A stretch of 64,000 nt of DNA from JBCBDX01 sp039822005. Lineage in GTDB: Bacteria > Pseudomonadota > Alphaproteobacteria > Rhizobiales > Rhizobiaceae. Each line of letters begins with the position of its first letter. Position 1 is the stretch's first letter. The stretch covers positions 62,001 through 126,000 of the forward strand of contig JBCBMZ010000006.1 in NCBI GenBank assembly GCA_039822005.1, in the 5' to 3' direction. The notes beneath the pieces are model-generated. The model was given only the letters and a program-made list of their open reading frames with translations, had not been told where the DNA came from and did no database searches. Shown here piece after piece: positions 1 to 9,177 of this stretch. Made by a program: the position numbers and the translations under genes.

Positions 1-2
1 AA

Positions 3-338
3 CATGTGAAGTCAAACGCGATTGTTTATGCGCAAAACGGTGCAACGGTCGGGGTTGGTGCAGGACAAATGAGCCGCGTTGATTCCAGCCGTATCGCTGC
101 GCGCAAGGCGCTGGATGCCGCAGAAATACTCGGTTTGGATACACCAAAGACGCAGGGTTCTGTTGTCGCTTCCGACGCGTTCTTCCCGTTTGCCGATGGT
201 TTGCTGGCGGCTGCCGAAGCCGGAGCAACGGCGATTATTCAGCCGGGCGGGTCGATGCGCGATGAAGAAGTGATCGCTGCAGCTGATGAACATGGCCTCG
301 CCATGATCTTTACCGGTGTGCGCCACTTCCGTCACTGA
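3..338 (+). CDS. purH: Bifunctional IMP cyclohydrolase/AICAR formyltransferase, C-terminal end (partial)
   Basis: The last 111 residues of PurH, which catalyses the final two steps of de novo purine synthesis (AICAR formylation, then closure to IMP) in the cytoplasm. The visible part is the end of the AICAR transformylase domain. It opens with HVKSNAIVYA, followed by GVGAGQMSRVDS and ASDAFFPFADG, all typical of the family, and ends in the usual GVRHFRH tail. The gene enters from outside the window, so the reading frame was taken from the first complete codon and no start is present. It overlaps the stop of the convergent exporter gene by 7 bases, which leaves no room for a separate terminator. 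Confidence 0.97.
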   Translation, partial: HVKSNAIVYAQNGATVGVGAGQMSRVDSSRIAARKALDAAEILGLDTPKTQGSVVASDAFFPFADGLLAAAEAGATAIIQPGGSMRDEEVIAAADEHGLAMIFTGVRHFRH

Positions 339-1690
339 CGTTTTGCGTGCACCGGTATCAACAACAAGAGGCCTACAAGAAACAGGAAGAAGATTGGTGA
401 GATGCCGATCCTCTGGTTGTCAAAAAGTCCGGTGGTAAATCCGATCGCCCACGGTGCCAGGAAGGCCGTCGCCTTACCGGACAGCGCATATAGGCCGAAG
501 GCTTCGCCCATTCTTTCCGGGTTTGCCTGATCGACCAAAAGCGGGCGAGAGGCGGCTTGTAGTGCGCCCCCCGCGGCGCCGATCAAAGCGCCTGCGGCGT
601 AAAAAATGATCGTGGGTAGATTGGATCCGATTTCAACAGGTTGGAAGAATGCTTCGGTATCGCTCGTTGAGATGATAACGCCACTCGCAATCAGCAATGC
701 GATGATGGCGATCACCACCACATTTTTTGTACCGATGCGGTTGTCGAGCCAGCCACCGAGTATGCATCCGATAATTCCGGTCACACTGGCCAAAATGCCA
801 AAGACTCCCAGCTGAATTGTCGACCAACCGAGCACACCGACCGCATAGATGCCGCCGAATGCATATAGGCCATTGAGTGCATCGCGATAGAACATGGATG
901 AAAGCAGGAAGGAAAACAGGCTGCGCTCTTGCGGTAGGGTTCGCAATGTTTTTCCCAGATCTCGAAGTCCGTTTTGGATCGCGTTGGGAGCCTTCGCTTC
1001 GCGCCGAGCATCTGGTGTGTAAAGAAACAGCGGAATGAGAAAGAGCGTAAACCAGATTGCGGTCAGTGGCCCGGATGCCCGGTCCCCCTCCAGTTCGCTG
1101 GCGTTCAGTCCAAATATCGGGTCAAGCCCGACCAGCGTCTTGCCGCTTTCGGGGTTGGCGACCATCAGGACCAGCATCATGATCAGGCAGATCAACCCGC
1201 CTGCATATCCGAGCGCCCAAGCATTGCCCGACAAGCTTCCAAGGCGTTCCCGTGAGACGAGGCCCGGCATCATGGCGTTGTTGAAAACGGCGGCAAACTC
1301 AAAGCCTATCAGCGCGACGACGAAGGCACTGAGCACAAGCAGTATTGTAGCACCGTCGGCGCCGGGTGTGGCAAACCACAGAGACGCCACGGCGATAACA
1401 CCGATGGCGGAGAAGCCGGCGATCCAAGGCTTACGCGGACCGGTTGCATCGGATATCGCACCGAGAACCGGAGAGAGGAACGCAATGAGCAGACCACCGA
1501 AGCCGGCGGCGTAGCCCCAATATTCCTGGCCCGTTGTGGCATCGGGTGCGACGTGTCCTGCAAAGTAAGGAGCAAAAACAAACGTAATGATGAGCGTGTG
1601 AAAGGGCTGGGCGGCCCAGTCAAACAGCATCCAACCAAAGATGCCTTTCCGGTCTGTGACCGGTTTATCTATCAGTGTAGCTGCGCTCAT
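332..1690 (-). CDS. MFS transporter, UMF1 (Atg22-like) family
   Basis: A 452-residue polytopic inner-membrane protein with about 12 hydrophobic segments. Family features include the N-terminal GWMLFDWAAQPFHTLI segment and LSPVLGAISDATGPRKPW, the MFS loop after TM2. The substrate is not known for most UMF1 members, so none is assigned. An upstream in-frame extension exists but runs back into the glutamate dehydrogenase gene. I chose the ATG that lies 2 bases after that gene's stop, giving MSAATLIDKP as the N-terminus. The tight spacing suggests co-transcription with the dehydrogenase, perhaps exporting an amino-acid-related compound; that link is inference. Confidence 0.85.
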   Translation of the reverse strand: MSAATLIDKPVTDRKGIFGWMLFDWAAQPFHTLIITFVFAPYFAGHVAPDATTGQEYWGYAAGFGGLLIAFLSPVLGAISDATGPRKPWIAGFSAIGVIAVASLWFATPGADGATILLVLSAFVVALIGFEFAAVFNNAMMPGLVSRERLGSLSGNAWALGYAGGLICLIMMLVLMVANPESGKTLVGLDPIFGLNASELEGDRASGPLTAIWFTLFLIPLFLYTPDARREAKAPNAIQNGLRDLGKTLRTLPQERSLFSFLLSSMFYRDALNGLYAFGGIYAVGVLGWSTIQLGVFGILASVTGIIGCILGGWLDNRIGTKNVVVIAIIALLIASGVIISTSDTEAFFQPVEIGSNLPTIIFYAAGALIGAAGGALQAASRPLLVDQANPERMGEAFGLYALSGKATAFLAPWAIGFTTGLFDNQRIGISPIFFLFLVGLLLLIPVHAKRQ

Positions 1691-1692
1691 GG

Positions 1693-4600
1693 TTAGCCCT
1701 CCGCCAAGTCTGCCAATAGCCCCGCAGCAACTGTCAGGCGCGAAGCTGTCAGTTCCGCGCTTTCCGTCAATCCTGCTATCCGATCTTGAACACGTTTGAT
1801 ACGCCCGGCATTGGCCGTTGCCCACAAATTGACCGCCTCATCGGGACCACCAGGCGATTGTGTGAGCGCTGCGCTTGTAAGAGTTCGCCGCGCGGCATGG
1901 ATGGTATCGAGCGCTCGTTGTTGCGCCAAACCATCGAAATAGTCGCTCGTATCCAACGCATAGGCGAGGTGTTCCAGCCGCCCTATTTTGAAGGTCTCGG
2001 TCACTTTGAAGAAAGCTGATGTCGCCGGAAGTAGGTCTATCCCGCATTGATTAGACACATGCATCATGTCGGGCAGCAGCCCGTTCAGGGGAAGCATGGC
2101 CAGTGCGTCTGCGGCTGCCTTTGGCAGGCCGCTGCCTTCAAATCTCTCCCGCCGGTTGTCCGACCAATCCACAAGATAGGGTGGCAATGTCTTTCGCAGC
2201 GAAGGCGCGACTTCTTTGAGCGCGTTGTGCAAGCGGTCCACATCTTCGCCAATCGGCCCGTCATGTCCGGCAACTTTAAGGTGTTGTCCAACGCTCAACC
2301 GGTATCCTTCGGCCAATTCGGTATAGAGCATCATCTGTGTTTCACCGGTAACTTTGTTATCAAGTGCGTCGACTGCCTTCTGGATTTCATCAATGCCGAG
2401 GCCATCGCGCACGACAATATGTGAACGGCTGATCACTGAGGGCAGAAGGCCGGTCGCATCCTCAAACCGACTGATCACAGAAGGCCCGCCGCGATTGACC
2501 ACCTCATTTGCAATTTGCGTCGCGATGATCTCCCGACGAAGTTGATGTGCGGCAATCAGGTCACCGTGCGACTTTTGCATCCTTTTTGGAAAATAGTCCC
2601 GCAGTGTGGTTTCCAAATGCGGATCATCTGGCAAATCCGATGCGACCAGATCGTCAAACAAGACGAGTTTTGAATAGGAAACAAGAACGCCGATCTCCGG
2701 TCGTGTTAGTCCTTGTTCATCAGCCAGCCGCTCGGCCACCTCCTCGTCATCTGGCAGGTCTTCGATCTTGCGATCCAGAAGGCCGCGCGACTCGAGCGAT
2801 TCCATCAATTGATTTTGCAGTTGGAGTTGACTGATGCTTGCGCGTTCTGCTCGGCTAATGGCCAGTGTCTGATCGTAATTGGTTTTCAACACCAGCTCAG
2901 CGACATTGTCGGTCATGGCTTCGAGCAAGCGGTCGCGCTTGTCACGGCTAAGCGAACGATCTGCCAGTGCAGGTTGAAGGGCAATCTTGATGTTGACTTC
3001 GACGTCGGACGAATTCACGCCTGCTGAATTATCGATGGCGTCGGAATTACAGCGTCCACCATGCTGGCAAAACTCAACGCGGGCGGGTTGCGTAATGCCC
3101 AGATTGGCGCCTTCGCCGATGACTTTTGCACCGACCTGTTTGGCTGTGACACGGATGGCGTCATTGGTACGATCACCCACTTCCGCGTCAGCTTCGCCAG
3201 ATGCGCGCACATAGGTGCCGATACCTCCAAACCATAACAATTCCACCTCAGCGCGCAGAATTGCATTCATGATCTCGTTGGGTGTCGCTTTGGTTTTGCC
3301 CAGGCCAATCGCATTTGCTGCGGTCTTGGAAAGGGTGATGGACTTTTGATTGCGCGAAAAGACGCCGCCGCCTTTGGAAAGCTTCTTTGCATCATAGTCC
3401 TGCCAAGTGGATCGACCCAGATCAAAAAGGCGTTCGCGTTCGTTGAAACTCGATGCGGGATCGGGATCGGGATCGATGAAAATATCGCGATGGTCAAAGG
3501 CGGCGATGAGCCGGATTTGTTTTGACAGCAACATGCCGTTTCCGAACACATCACCTGACATGTCGCCGACGCCGACGACTGTGAAGGGCTCGGACTGAAT
3601 GTCTTTGTCCATTTCACGGAAATGGCGCTTGACCGCTTCCCACCCGCCGCGCGCGGTAATCCCCATTTTTTTGTGGTCGTAGCCCGCTGATCCGCCCGAT
3701 GCGAAGGCGTCATCAAGCCAGAAACCACTGTCTTGTGAGATTCCATTTGCCGTATCGGAGAATGTGGCTGTTCCCTTGTCGGCGGCGACAACCAGGTAAG
3801 GATCGTCATCATCATGACAAATGGTTTTCGGTGGCTTGATGATAACGCCGCCGTCGCGATTATCGGTAAGTGATAAAAGTGAAGAGATGAATGTTATGTA
3901 GGCTTGTCGGCCAGCGGCGAACCATGCTTCGCGGTCACTGCGGGGCGGTAGCGCTTTAGGATAAAAGCCACCCTTTGCGCCAACCGGCACGATGACTGCG
4001 TTTTTTACCTGTTGGGCTTTCACAAGGCCGAGCACTTCGGTTCGGTAATCCTCCGCGCGGTCCGACCATCGCAACCCGCCACGTGCGATGGGCCCAAAGC
4101 GCAGGTGGACGCCTTCAACCGTCGGGCCGAATACAAAGATCTCGCGATAGGGTTTTGGTTGCGGGGCAAAACCGATCTCTTGTGGCGATATCTTGAAGGC
4201 CAGCGTCGAGCGCTTGTCTGACCCTTCATCATGGTTGAACGCGTTGGTTCTAAGCGTTGCCTTCATGACTTCCACAAAGTTTCGTATGATCACATCCTCA
4301 TCAAGACTTTGCACGTCCTGAAGTGCTATGAGTATATTAGCCTCGATCTTGTCCTGTTGGTTTGCGCGCTTCTGCGTGTCCTCCATGTCTGTTGAAGGTT
4401 CAAAGCGAGCATCAAAAAACGCGATCAACTGGTTCACAATTGAAGGATGACGCGCCAGCGTTCGTGCCATGTATGATTGTGAAAATTTGGTGCCGAGCTG
4501 CTTGATATAGGCACCATAGGCGCGGAAAAGCCGGACGCGGGTTGCATCCAGCCCTGCTGCGAGCACCAATCCGTTAAAGGGATCATTGGCAATTTCCTTG

Positions 4601-6495
4601 CGCCAGATGTTCAAAAAGGCACGTTCAAACAGTTCGCCTTCATCTGCCATATCAATCTCATGGCCGTCTGCGCCTTCAATTTCCATGTCGTGAATGAAAA
4701 GTCTGGCGTCTTCCGATAGGCTGGACACTCGATAGGTTTGTTCGCTGATGACTTTAAAACCCATGTTCTCCAAAATTGGGACGCGTTCGGAAAGCGCGAC
4801 GGGAGAGTCATAATGGTAAATGCGCAGCGCGGCCTTATTGGTCTGGTCAATATCCCGATTGTGGAAATCCACGTCCATGGGCCTGTCGGCCGAGATGGTG
4901 CGCAGATACTCCAAGTCCATCACAGCCTGTTCAGGCGAAGCCGCGTCGCGATATGTTTCAGGATAATCGAGACTGTTTAATGCATCGCGCAGTTGTTGAG
5001 CATTATCCGGACGCTGGTGTTGGATGGAGCGGACGAACCTGTCGTGCCAAGACATGATGATATGGGCAACTTCCGCCTCCAGTTTGGCCATCGCAACCTT
5101 GGGCGTTTCACCCTCTGAGCGTCCGATGATCACATGAAGTCGCGCCAAAGGTCCTTCGGGAAATGCCGGGTAATAGGCCGACACACGTCCGTGATATAGT
5201 TCTGCAAGGCGTTGAGATATCTGCTCCCGGATATCCGATGAATAGCGTTCACGTGGAACGTAAACAATCACAGACACAAATCGATCAAATGGATCGGGAC
5301 GGCTCAACACCCTAACACGAGGGCGGTCATGCAGGGCAACGATGACATCGGCGTGGCGTCCCAGGTCTACCGCCGAAATCTGGAACAGCTCATCTCGCGG
5401 ATAGGTCTCAAGGGCGTTGAGAAGCGCTTTGCCGGAGTGTGAGTCCGGCTTGTGTCGGGAGCGGTTCAAGACTGCATCGATCTTGGAGCGCAAATATGGA
5501 ATTGCTTTGACCGAGCGCGTATAGGCTGTGTAGGTGAACAGGCCGACAATGCGCAATTCACCGATCAGCTTACCCTTGGCGTCGTATCTTTTGAGCCCAA
5601 TGTAGTCCAGATAGGTGCGTCGGTGCACCCGGGAGCGCATGTTCGCCTTGGTAACAATAAGCAGGTCACGGCTGTTGAGAAATGCTCTGATTTGCGGCGT
5701 TGTGGTGAATGCCTGATCGCCGCGACGTAAAATGCGTACTTCCGGGTCAGAGAGGATGCCCAACGCCGGGGCTTCAGCGCGCTGCAACTTGCCGCGCTGT
5801 TGGCCGCCAACAAAATCATATTCACGGATACCCAGAAAAGTGAAGTTATTGTCATGGAGCCAATGGAGGAAGGCGATGGTCTCTTGAACATCGGCTTTCT
5901 TGGCTGGCAGTACGCCCGATTCCAGTTCCGCGACAGCCTCATCAACACGTTCGCGCATGGCTTGCCAGTCGGCGACGGCTGATCTGACCTGGGTGATTGT
6001 GCCTTCAATGACCGCTTTCAGTTCGAGGCGAACGTTTTCTGTGGCAGGCCCCAAAACACACGTCACCACGCTGGTGGCAACGCCCTGGTTTGCGCCGACT
6101 GAGCGGCGGATGCCGTCGTCGATCTCAAAACTGTCACCTTCGTGATGGACTTCTATAATGGGATGGATCACCAGTTTGGTTGTCAGCTTGGCGGCGTTGA
6201 TTTCGCCCATGACACTGTCAAACAGGAACGGCATATTGTCATTTATGCAGGTGACAATCGTGTCGCCATTTTTGGCATGGCTCACGGACACCAAAGACGA
6301 GCCTTGCTTGTGACCTGAGAGGTTCTGCGCCGCTCCGTTGATCATTTGGGCAAGGGTTTCTGGCGCAACGAGCGAAAGATCCTCGGCTTGTGCCTCGCCC
6401 ATAAGCAGCTCAGCAAGCGCAAATGCACGAATGTTGAGCAAAGGTGTCAGTTCCTTCAAAATACGCTTGGATGCTGCAGATAGTGCTTTCGCCAT
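1693..6495 (-). CDS. gdhB: NAD-specific glutamate dehydrogenase, large (180 kDa) class
   Basis: A 1600-residue enzyme of the large NAD-GDH class, which oxidatively deaminates glutamate to 2-oxoglutarate and ammonia in the cytoplasm. The N-terminal half carries the ACT-like regulatory region. The catalytic core follows, with the lysine motif PVGAKGGFYPK near residue 835 and GGLRWSDR just before it; the nucleotide-binding part contains WFGGIGTYV and VIGEGANLG. The C-terminal quarter is helical, as in the family. The start is the ATG preceded by AAAGGACGGGGG; an upstream in-frame extension lacks family sequence. Length is normal and the frame is intact. It is followed 2 bases later by the MFS exporter. 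Confidence 0.96.
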   Translation of the reverse strand: MAKALSAASKRILKELTPLLNIRAFALAELLMGEAQAEDLSLVAPETLAQMINGAAQNLSGHKQGSSLVSVSHAKNGDTIVTCINDNMPFLFDSVMGEINAAKLTTKLVIHPIIEVHHEGDSFEIDDGIRRSVGANQGVATSVVTCVLGPATENVRLELKAVIEGTITQVRSAVADWQAMRERVDEAVAELESGVLPAKKADVQETIAFLHWLHDNNFTFLGIREYDFVGGQQRGKLQRAEAPALGILSDPEVRILRRGDQAFTTTPQIRAFLNSRDLLIVTKANMRSRVHRRTYLDYIGLKRYDAKGKLIGELRIVGLFTYTAYTRSVKAIPYLRSKIDAVLNRSRHKPDSHSGKALLNALETYPRDELFQISAVDLGRHADVIVALHDRPRVRVLSRPDPFDRFVSVIVYVPRERYSSDIREQISQRLAELYHGRVSAYYPAFPEGPLARLHVIIGRSEGETPKVAMAKLEAEVAHIIMSWHDRFVRSIQHQRPDNAQQLRDALNSLDYPETYRDAASPEQAVMDLEYLRTISADRPMDVDFHNRDIDQTNKAALRIYHYDSPVALSERVPILENMGFKVISEQTYRVSSLSEDARLFIHDMEIEGADGHEIDMADEGELFERAFLNIWRKEIANDPFNGLVLAAGLDATRVRLFRAYGAYIKQLGTKFSQSYMARTLARHPSIVNQLIAFFDARFEPSTDMEDTQKRANQQDKIEANILIALQDVQSLDEDVIIRNFVEVMKATLRTNAFNHDEGSDKRSTLAFKISPQEIGFAPQPKPYREIFVFGPTVEGVHLRFGPIARGGLRWSDRAEDYRTEVLGLVKAQQVKNAVIVPVGAKGGFYPKALPPRSDREAWFAAGRQAYITFISSLLSLTDNRDGGVIIKPPKTICHDDDDPYLVVAADKGTATFSDTANGISQDSGFWLDDAFASGGSAGYDHKKMGITARGGWEAVKRHFREMDKDIQSEPFTVVGVGDMSGDVFGNGMLLSKQIRLIAAFDHRDIFIDPDPDPASSFNERERLFDLGRSTWQDYDAKKLSKGGGVFSRNQKSITLSKTAANAIGLGKTKATPNEIMNAILRAEVELLWFGGIGTYVRASGEADAEVGDRTNDAIRVTAKQVGAKVIGEGANLGITQPARVEFCQHGGRCNSDAIDNSAGVNSSDVEVNIKIALQPALADRSLSRDKRDRLLEAMTDNVAELVLKTNYDQTLAISRAERASISQLQLQNQLMESLESRGLLDRKIEDLPDDEEVAERLADEQGLTRPEIGVLVSYSKLVLFDDLVASDLPDDPHLETTLRDYFPKRMQKSHGDLIAAHQLRREIIATQIANEVVNRGGPSVISRFEDATGLLPSVISRSHIVVRDGLGIDEIQKAVDALDNKVTGETQMMLYTELAEGYRLSVGQHLKVAGHDGPIGEDVDRLHNALKEVAPSLRKTLPPYLVDWSDNRRERFEGSGLPKAAADALAMLPLNGLLPDMMHVSNQCGIDLLPATSAFFKVTETFKIGRLEHLAYALDTSDYFDGLAQQRALDTIHAARRTLTSAALTQSPGGPDEAVNLWATANAGRIKRVQDRIAGLTESAELTASRLTVAAGLLADLAEG

Positions 6496-6604
6496 GGCCC
6501 CCGTCCTTTGTTCTTGGTTGTTACGCCTTGGTGCCTTATGAGGACAGCATAACAAGCTGATGGCAAGGCGCAGCGGCAAAAATTGAACAGTGCGGAACGA
6601 AACA

Positions 6605-6847
6605 ATGGCCAGGCAATCACATGAAGATGAACGCGCCGAGGAGGCGCGTCAGGCATTGCGCAATGTGGAACGCGATGCAGAAACACTTGGTACATCTTCT
6701 TTTGTGCGCGTGGCCAACCATCTGACCGCTAAAGATGCAGATCCCGAGGATGCCGCCGAACTATGGGGCAAACGCGTTGCACGGGGCTTGAGCCTGATTG
6801 CATTTGTCTTTCTAGCCGTGTGGCTGGTTCGATATCTCATGCGGTGA
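6605..6847 (+). CDS. Small single-span membrane protein, unknown function
   Basis: An 80-residue protein that I do not recognise by name. The first 55 residues are highly charged and predicted soluble (many Glu, Arg and Asp). A single hydrophobic segment near the C-terminus, LSLIAFVFLAVWLVRYL, would place it as a tail-anchored or single-span inner-membrane protein. The charged helical N-terminus could be a coiled coil. It lies divergent from the NAD-GDH gene, 110 bases away, and 13 bases before the pyridoxal-kinase-like gene. An in-frame GTG 15 bases upstream is an alternative start. Codon use matches the neighbours, which supports it as a real gene. Confidence 0.6.
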   Translation: MARQSHEDERAEEARQALRNVERDAETLGTSSFVRVANHLTAKDADPEDAAELWGKRVARGLSLIAFVFLAVWLVRYLMR

Positions 6848-6860
6848 CAGGCAGCTTCTT

Positions 6861-7724
6861 GTGACGCGAAAAATGATCCGTACCGTGGCGTTTTCCAGCC
6901 ATGTTGCCTCCGGTGCCGTCGGAAACCGCGCGATTGTCTTTGCGCTTGAGCTTCTGGGATTTGAGGTTGTCTCGGTGCAAACCATTCAAATGGCGTGGCA
7001 CCCCGGCCATGGGCCCTCGACACGGCTTGTGCCTGAAGATGCAACTTTTGAAGCCATGGTCGATGATCTTGCGGGTCGAATTGATCCGGCGGAGCCTATT
7101 GCGGTTTTAACCGGCTATTTGGGCTCGGCTGCACAAGCGGCGCCCATAGCCCGCTTTGTGGAAACGTCCCGTGCTAAGGGGGCCCTTGTTCATTACCTCT
7201 GTGACCCTGTGATCGGTGATCAAGGCGGTCATTATGTGCCGATTGCCACCGCAGAAGCGATCCGTGATCAACTGATGCCATTGGCAGATATTGTAACGCC
7301 AAATGTGTTTGAGTTGGGCTGGCTCAGCGGTAATGTTTGTGCGCACGATATGGCGGATGCTGCGCAGCAAGCCAAACAATTGGGGGTAGGCCAGGTTCTT
7401 GTAACGAGTGTTCCCGGGATGATGGATGGCAATATTGCCAACCTTTTGGTCGCCAGCAATCATACATTTGCCGCTGAACATCGTGTTGCCTCAAAGGCGC
7501 CCAACGGAACAGGGGATTTGATTGCAGCGCTCTTTCTGGCGCAGCTGCTGCGCGGCGCTCGAGCAGAACAGGCGCTGGGCATGGCAAGTGCAGCAGTATT
7601 TGCTTTGGTTGACCGGGCAGCGCGACAAGGAGATACAGATTTTCAATTAGCGCGCGACCAAGAGTTTTTGCGACGACCGACAAGTATGCCGGTACGCACC
7701 TTTGTCACGACAAAGCCACGTTGA
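6861..7724 (+). CDS. pdxY: Pyridoxal kinase, PfkB/ribokinase superfamily
   Basis: A 287-residue PdxY/PdxK-type kinase that phosphorylates pyridoxal to PLP in the salvage pathway. Sequence signs are VAFSSHVASGAVGN at the N-terminus (substrate loop), GYLGSAAQA, the magnesium/phosphate-region motif CDPVIGDQGG near residue 115, and the ATP-site motif APNGTGDLIAALFLA near residue 215, which contains the catalytic Asp of the GTGD signature. The GTG start gives the usual length; an in-frame ATG four codons later is equally possible. PdxY is the usual name for stand-alone alphaproteobacterial members, although substrate preference (pyridoxal or pyridoxine) cannot be read from sequence. Confidence 0.88.
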   Translation: MTRKMIRTVAFSSHVASGAVGNRAIVFALELLGFEVVSVQTIQMAWHPGHGPSTRLVPEDATFEAMVDDLAGRIDPAEPIAVLTGYLGSAAQAAPIARFVETSRAKGALVHYLCDPVIGDQGGHYVPIATAEAIRDQLMPLADIVTPNVFELGWLSGNVCAHDMADAAQQAKQLGVGQVLVTSVPGMMDGNIANLLVASNHTFAAEHRVASKAPNGTGDLIAALFLAQLLRGARAEQALGMASAAVFALVDRAARQGDTDFQLARDQEFLRRPTSMPVRTFVTTKPR

Positions 7725-7762
7725 AATGATTAGTGGAACCAGGCTTCAAAGGTGGGATTGGT

Positions 7763-8221
7763 ATGGTGATGGGCAGGATGGTGTTTCGAAGTGTTTCTGC
7801 CATGGTGTTTGCCGGTGGTGCATGGGCTTCGTCGGCTTTTGCAAGTGACCAAAGAACAAATATCTATGGCAATTTGACCATTTGGTATGCTGCGCACTCT
7901 GATAGTTTCCCGGTAGATGCCGCGCGAGACGCTTTGAACGAAGCGCTTGCGCCTTATGTGACAATAGATCTAAAAACGCTTGATATCATGCAGGTCAAAT
8001 CGGAATATATCGAGAGTTTTGATAGTTGGCGTGATGTCATAGAGGGCGGGATTGTTGCTCACCGGATAGACACGGTCAAAGATTTAACTGCGGACGTGCG
8101 CGTCTGTTACGTTTTTGAAGAGAACTCATCTCTTGTCAAAGAGGTTTTTACCTTCAGCGATGATATGCAGATCGAGAGTCTGACCTCGGAAGAGCTTGCT
8201 CGCGAATGCGAAGCGTTTTAG
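7763..8221 (+). CDS. Exported protein of unknown function
   Basis: About 152 residues. The N-terminus is a clear Sec signal peptide: a basic start, a hydrophobic core around VSAMVFAGGAWASS, and an Ala-X-Ala site (SAFA) before SDQRTN. The mature part, about 125 residues, has no cysteine pair except a late C near VCYVF and a C-terminal RECEAF. No domain was recognised. The ATG was chosen because GGTGGG lies 6 bases before it; an upstream GTG would put charged residues ahead of the signal. It precedes a small membrane protein 33 bases downstream, and the pair may be co-transcribed. Confidence 0.65.
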   Translation: MVMGRMVFRSVSAMVFAGGAWASSAFASDQRTNIYGNLTIWYAAHSDSFPVDAARDALNEALAPYVTIDLKTLDIMQVKSEYIESFDSWRDVIEGGIVAHRIDTVKDLTADVRVCYVFEENSSLVKEVFTFSDDMQIESLTSEELARECEAF

Positions 8222-8254
8222 TGCCGGGCCGATAAACATCTGGAGATGCGTGCG

Positions 8255-8650
8255 ATGCTGACTTTGGTTCCCCTGATGATACTGCCGTTTATAGGCTACA
8301 ATATCATATTGCTAAGCGGCGGATCAGCTGCCGGTTGGGCATCACCGGTAATGACTTTCACCATGCTTTCTGGCGGCGTTTGGGAGCTGACAATAGGCGA
8401 TATCATCCTGGTCGTCGCCTTGCTGTGCCTGTTTGTCGAGATTTTGAAATCGACACGCACGTCAAACGCCTCGGTCATCGATCACTTACTTTCCACGATG
8501 GTTTTCGTCGCCTATCTGGTCGAGTTTTTGGTGGTCAAAGGCGCGGCGACATCTGTTTTCTTCATCTGCATGGTGATGGCGCTGATCGACTTGATGGCCG
8601 GTTTCTCGGTTTCAATTCGTTCAGCTGGTCGCGACGTTTCCTGGAACTGA
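8255..8650 (+). CDS. Small integral membrane protein, unknown function
   Basis: About 131 residues with four predicted membrane segments (LTLVPLMILPFIGYNIILL; ELTIGDIILVVALLCLFVEI; LLSTMVFVAYLVEFLVV; ATSVFFICMVMALIDLMAGF). I recognise no characterised family, though similar four-helix hypothetical proteins occur in Hyphomicrobiales. Two ATGs compete. The later one has GGAG 9 bases upstream, while the earlier one (9 bases before) overlaps the SD and so is less likely. The gene converges on the heme-binding-type protein with only 3 bases between the stop codons. Confidence 0.65.
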   Translation: MLTLVPLMILPFIGYNIILLSGGSAAGWASPVMTFTMLSGGVWELTIGDIILVVALLCLFVEILKSTRTSNASVIDHLLSTMVFVAYLVEFLVVKGAATSVFFICMVMALIDLMAGFSVSIRSAGRDVSWN

Positions 8651-8653
8651 CGG

Positions 8654-9085
8654 TCAGCCCGCATCGGCCAGGAAGCCGGCCGCCTCGATTCCAGCGATCG
8701 CACATGCTTCATCATTGTCAGATGTATCGCCGGTAATGCCAACGGCACCAAGGATGTCGCCTTTGGCGTCTTTTACCAAAACACCGCCCGGTACCGGGAC
8801 TATCTTACCACCAGATACGTTGGAAAGACCTTCCAGGAAATGTGGACGACTTTCAGCCTGGGCGTTCAGCCAACGTGAGCCGACACCAACCGCGACAGCA
8901 CCGAAGGCTTTGCCCTGCGCGATTTCAGGCCGGAGCATGGATGCTCCATCTTCGCGCTCGAAGGCGACCAGATGACCGCCCGCATCCAAAACGGCAACAG
9001 CGAGCGGTTTCAAGCCAAGCTCTTCGCCTGTTTTGCGCGCGGCGCGAATGATTGCTCGTGACTTTGACAGTGTCAGTTTGGCCAT
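8654..9085 (-). CDS. GlcG/HbpS family protein (DUF336)
   Basis: A 143-residue cytosolic protein of the GlcG/HbpS fold. The family pattern is visible as LAVAVLDAGGHLVAFEREDGAS, KAFGAVAVG, GGVLVKDAKGDILGAVGITG and DEACAIAGIEAAG. Members include heme-binding HbpS of Streptomyces and uncharacterised GlcG proteins next to glycolate or PduO-like genes; no specific ligand can be assigned here. The start chosen follows GGGGAAG; a second in-frame ATG lies 12 bases upstream. It is a single-gene unit between phaR and the small membrane protein. Confidence 0.85.
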   Translation of the reverse strand: MAKLTLSKSRAIIRAARKTGEELGLKPLAVAVLDAGGHLVAFEREDGASMLRPEIAQGKAFGAVAVGVGSRWLNAQAESRPHFLEGLSNVSGGKIVPVPGGVLVKDAKGDILGAVGITGDTSDNDEACAIAGIEAAGFLADAG

Positions 9086-9177
9086 GGTCTTCCCCATTTT
9101 TGACAGGCTTTACTGAAACAGGGCGCAAATTGACACAAGCCAAAAAGTCGATGGCTATTGGCAAAACTCTTTTGCCT

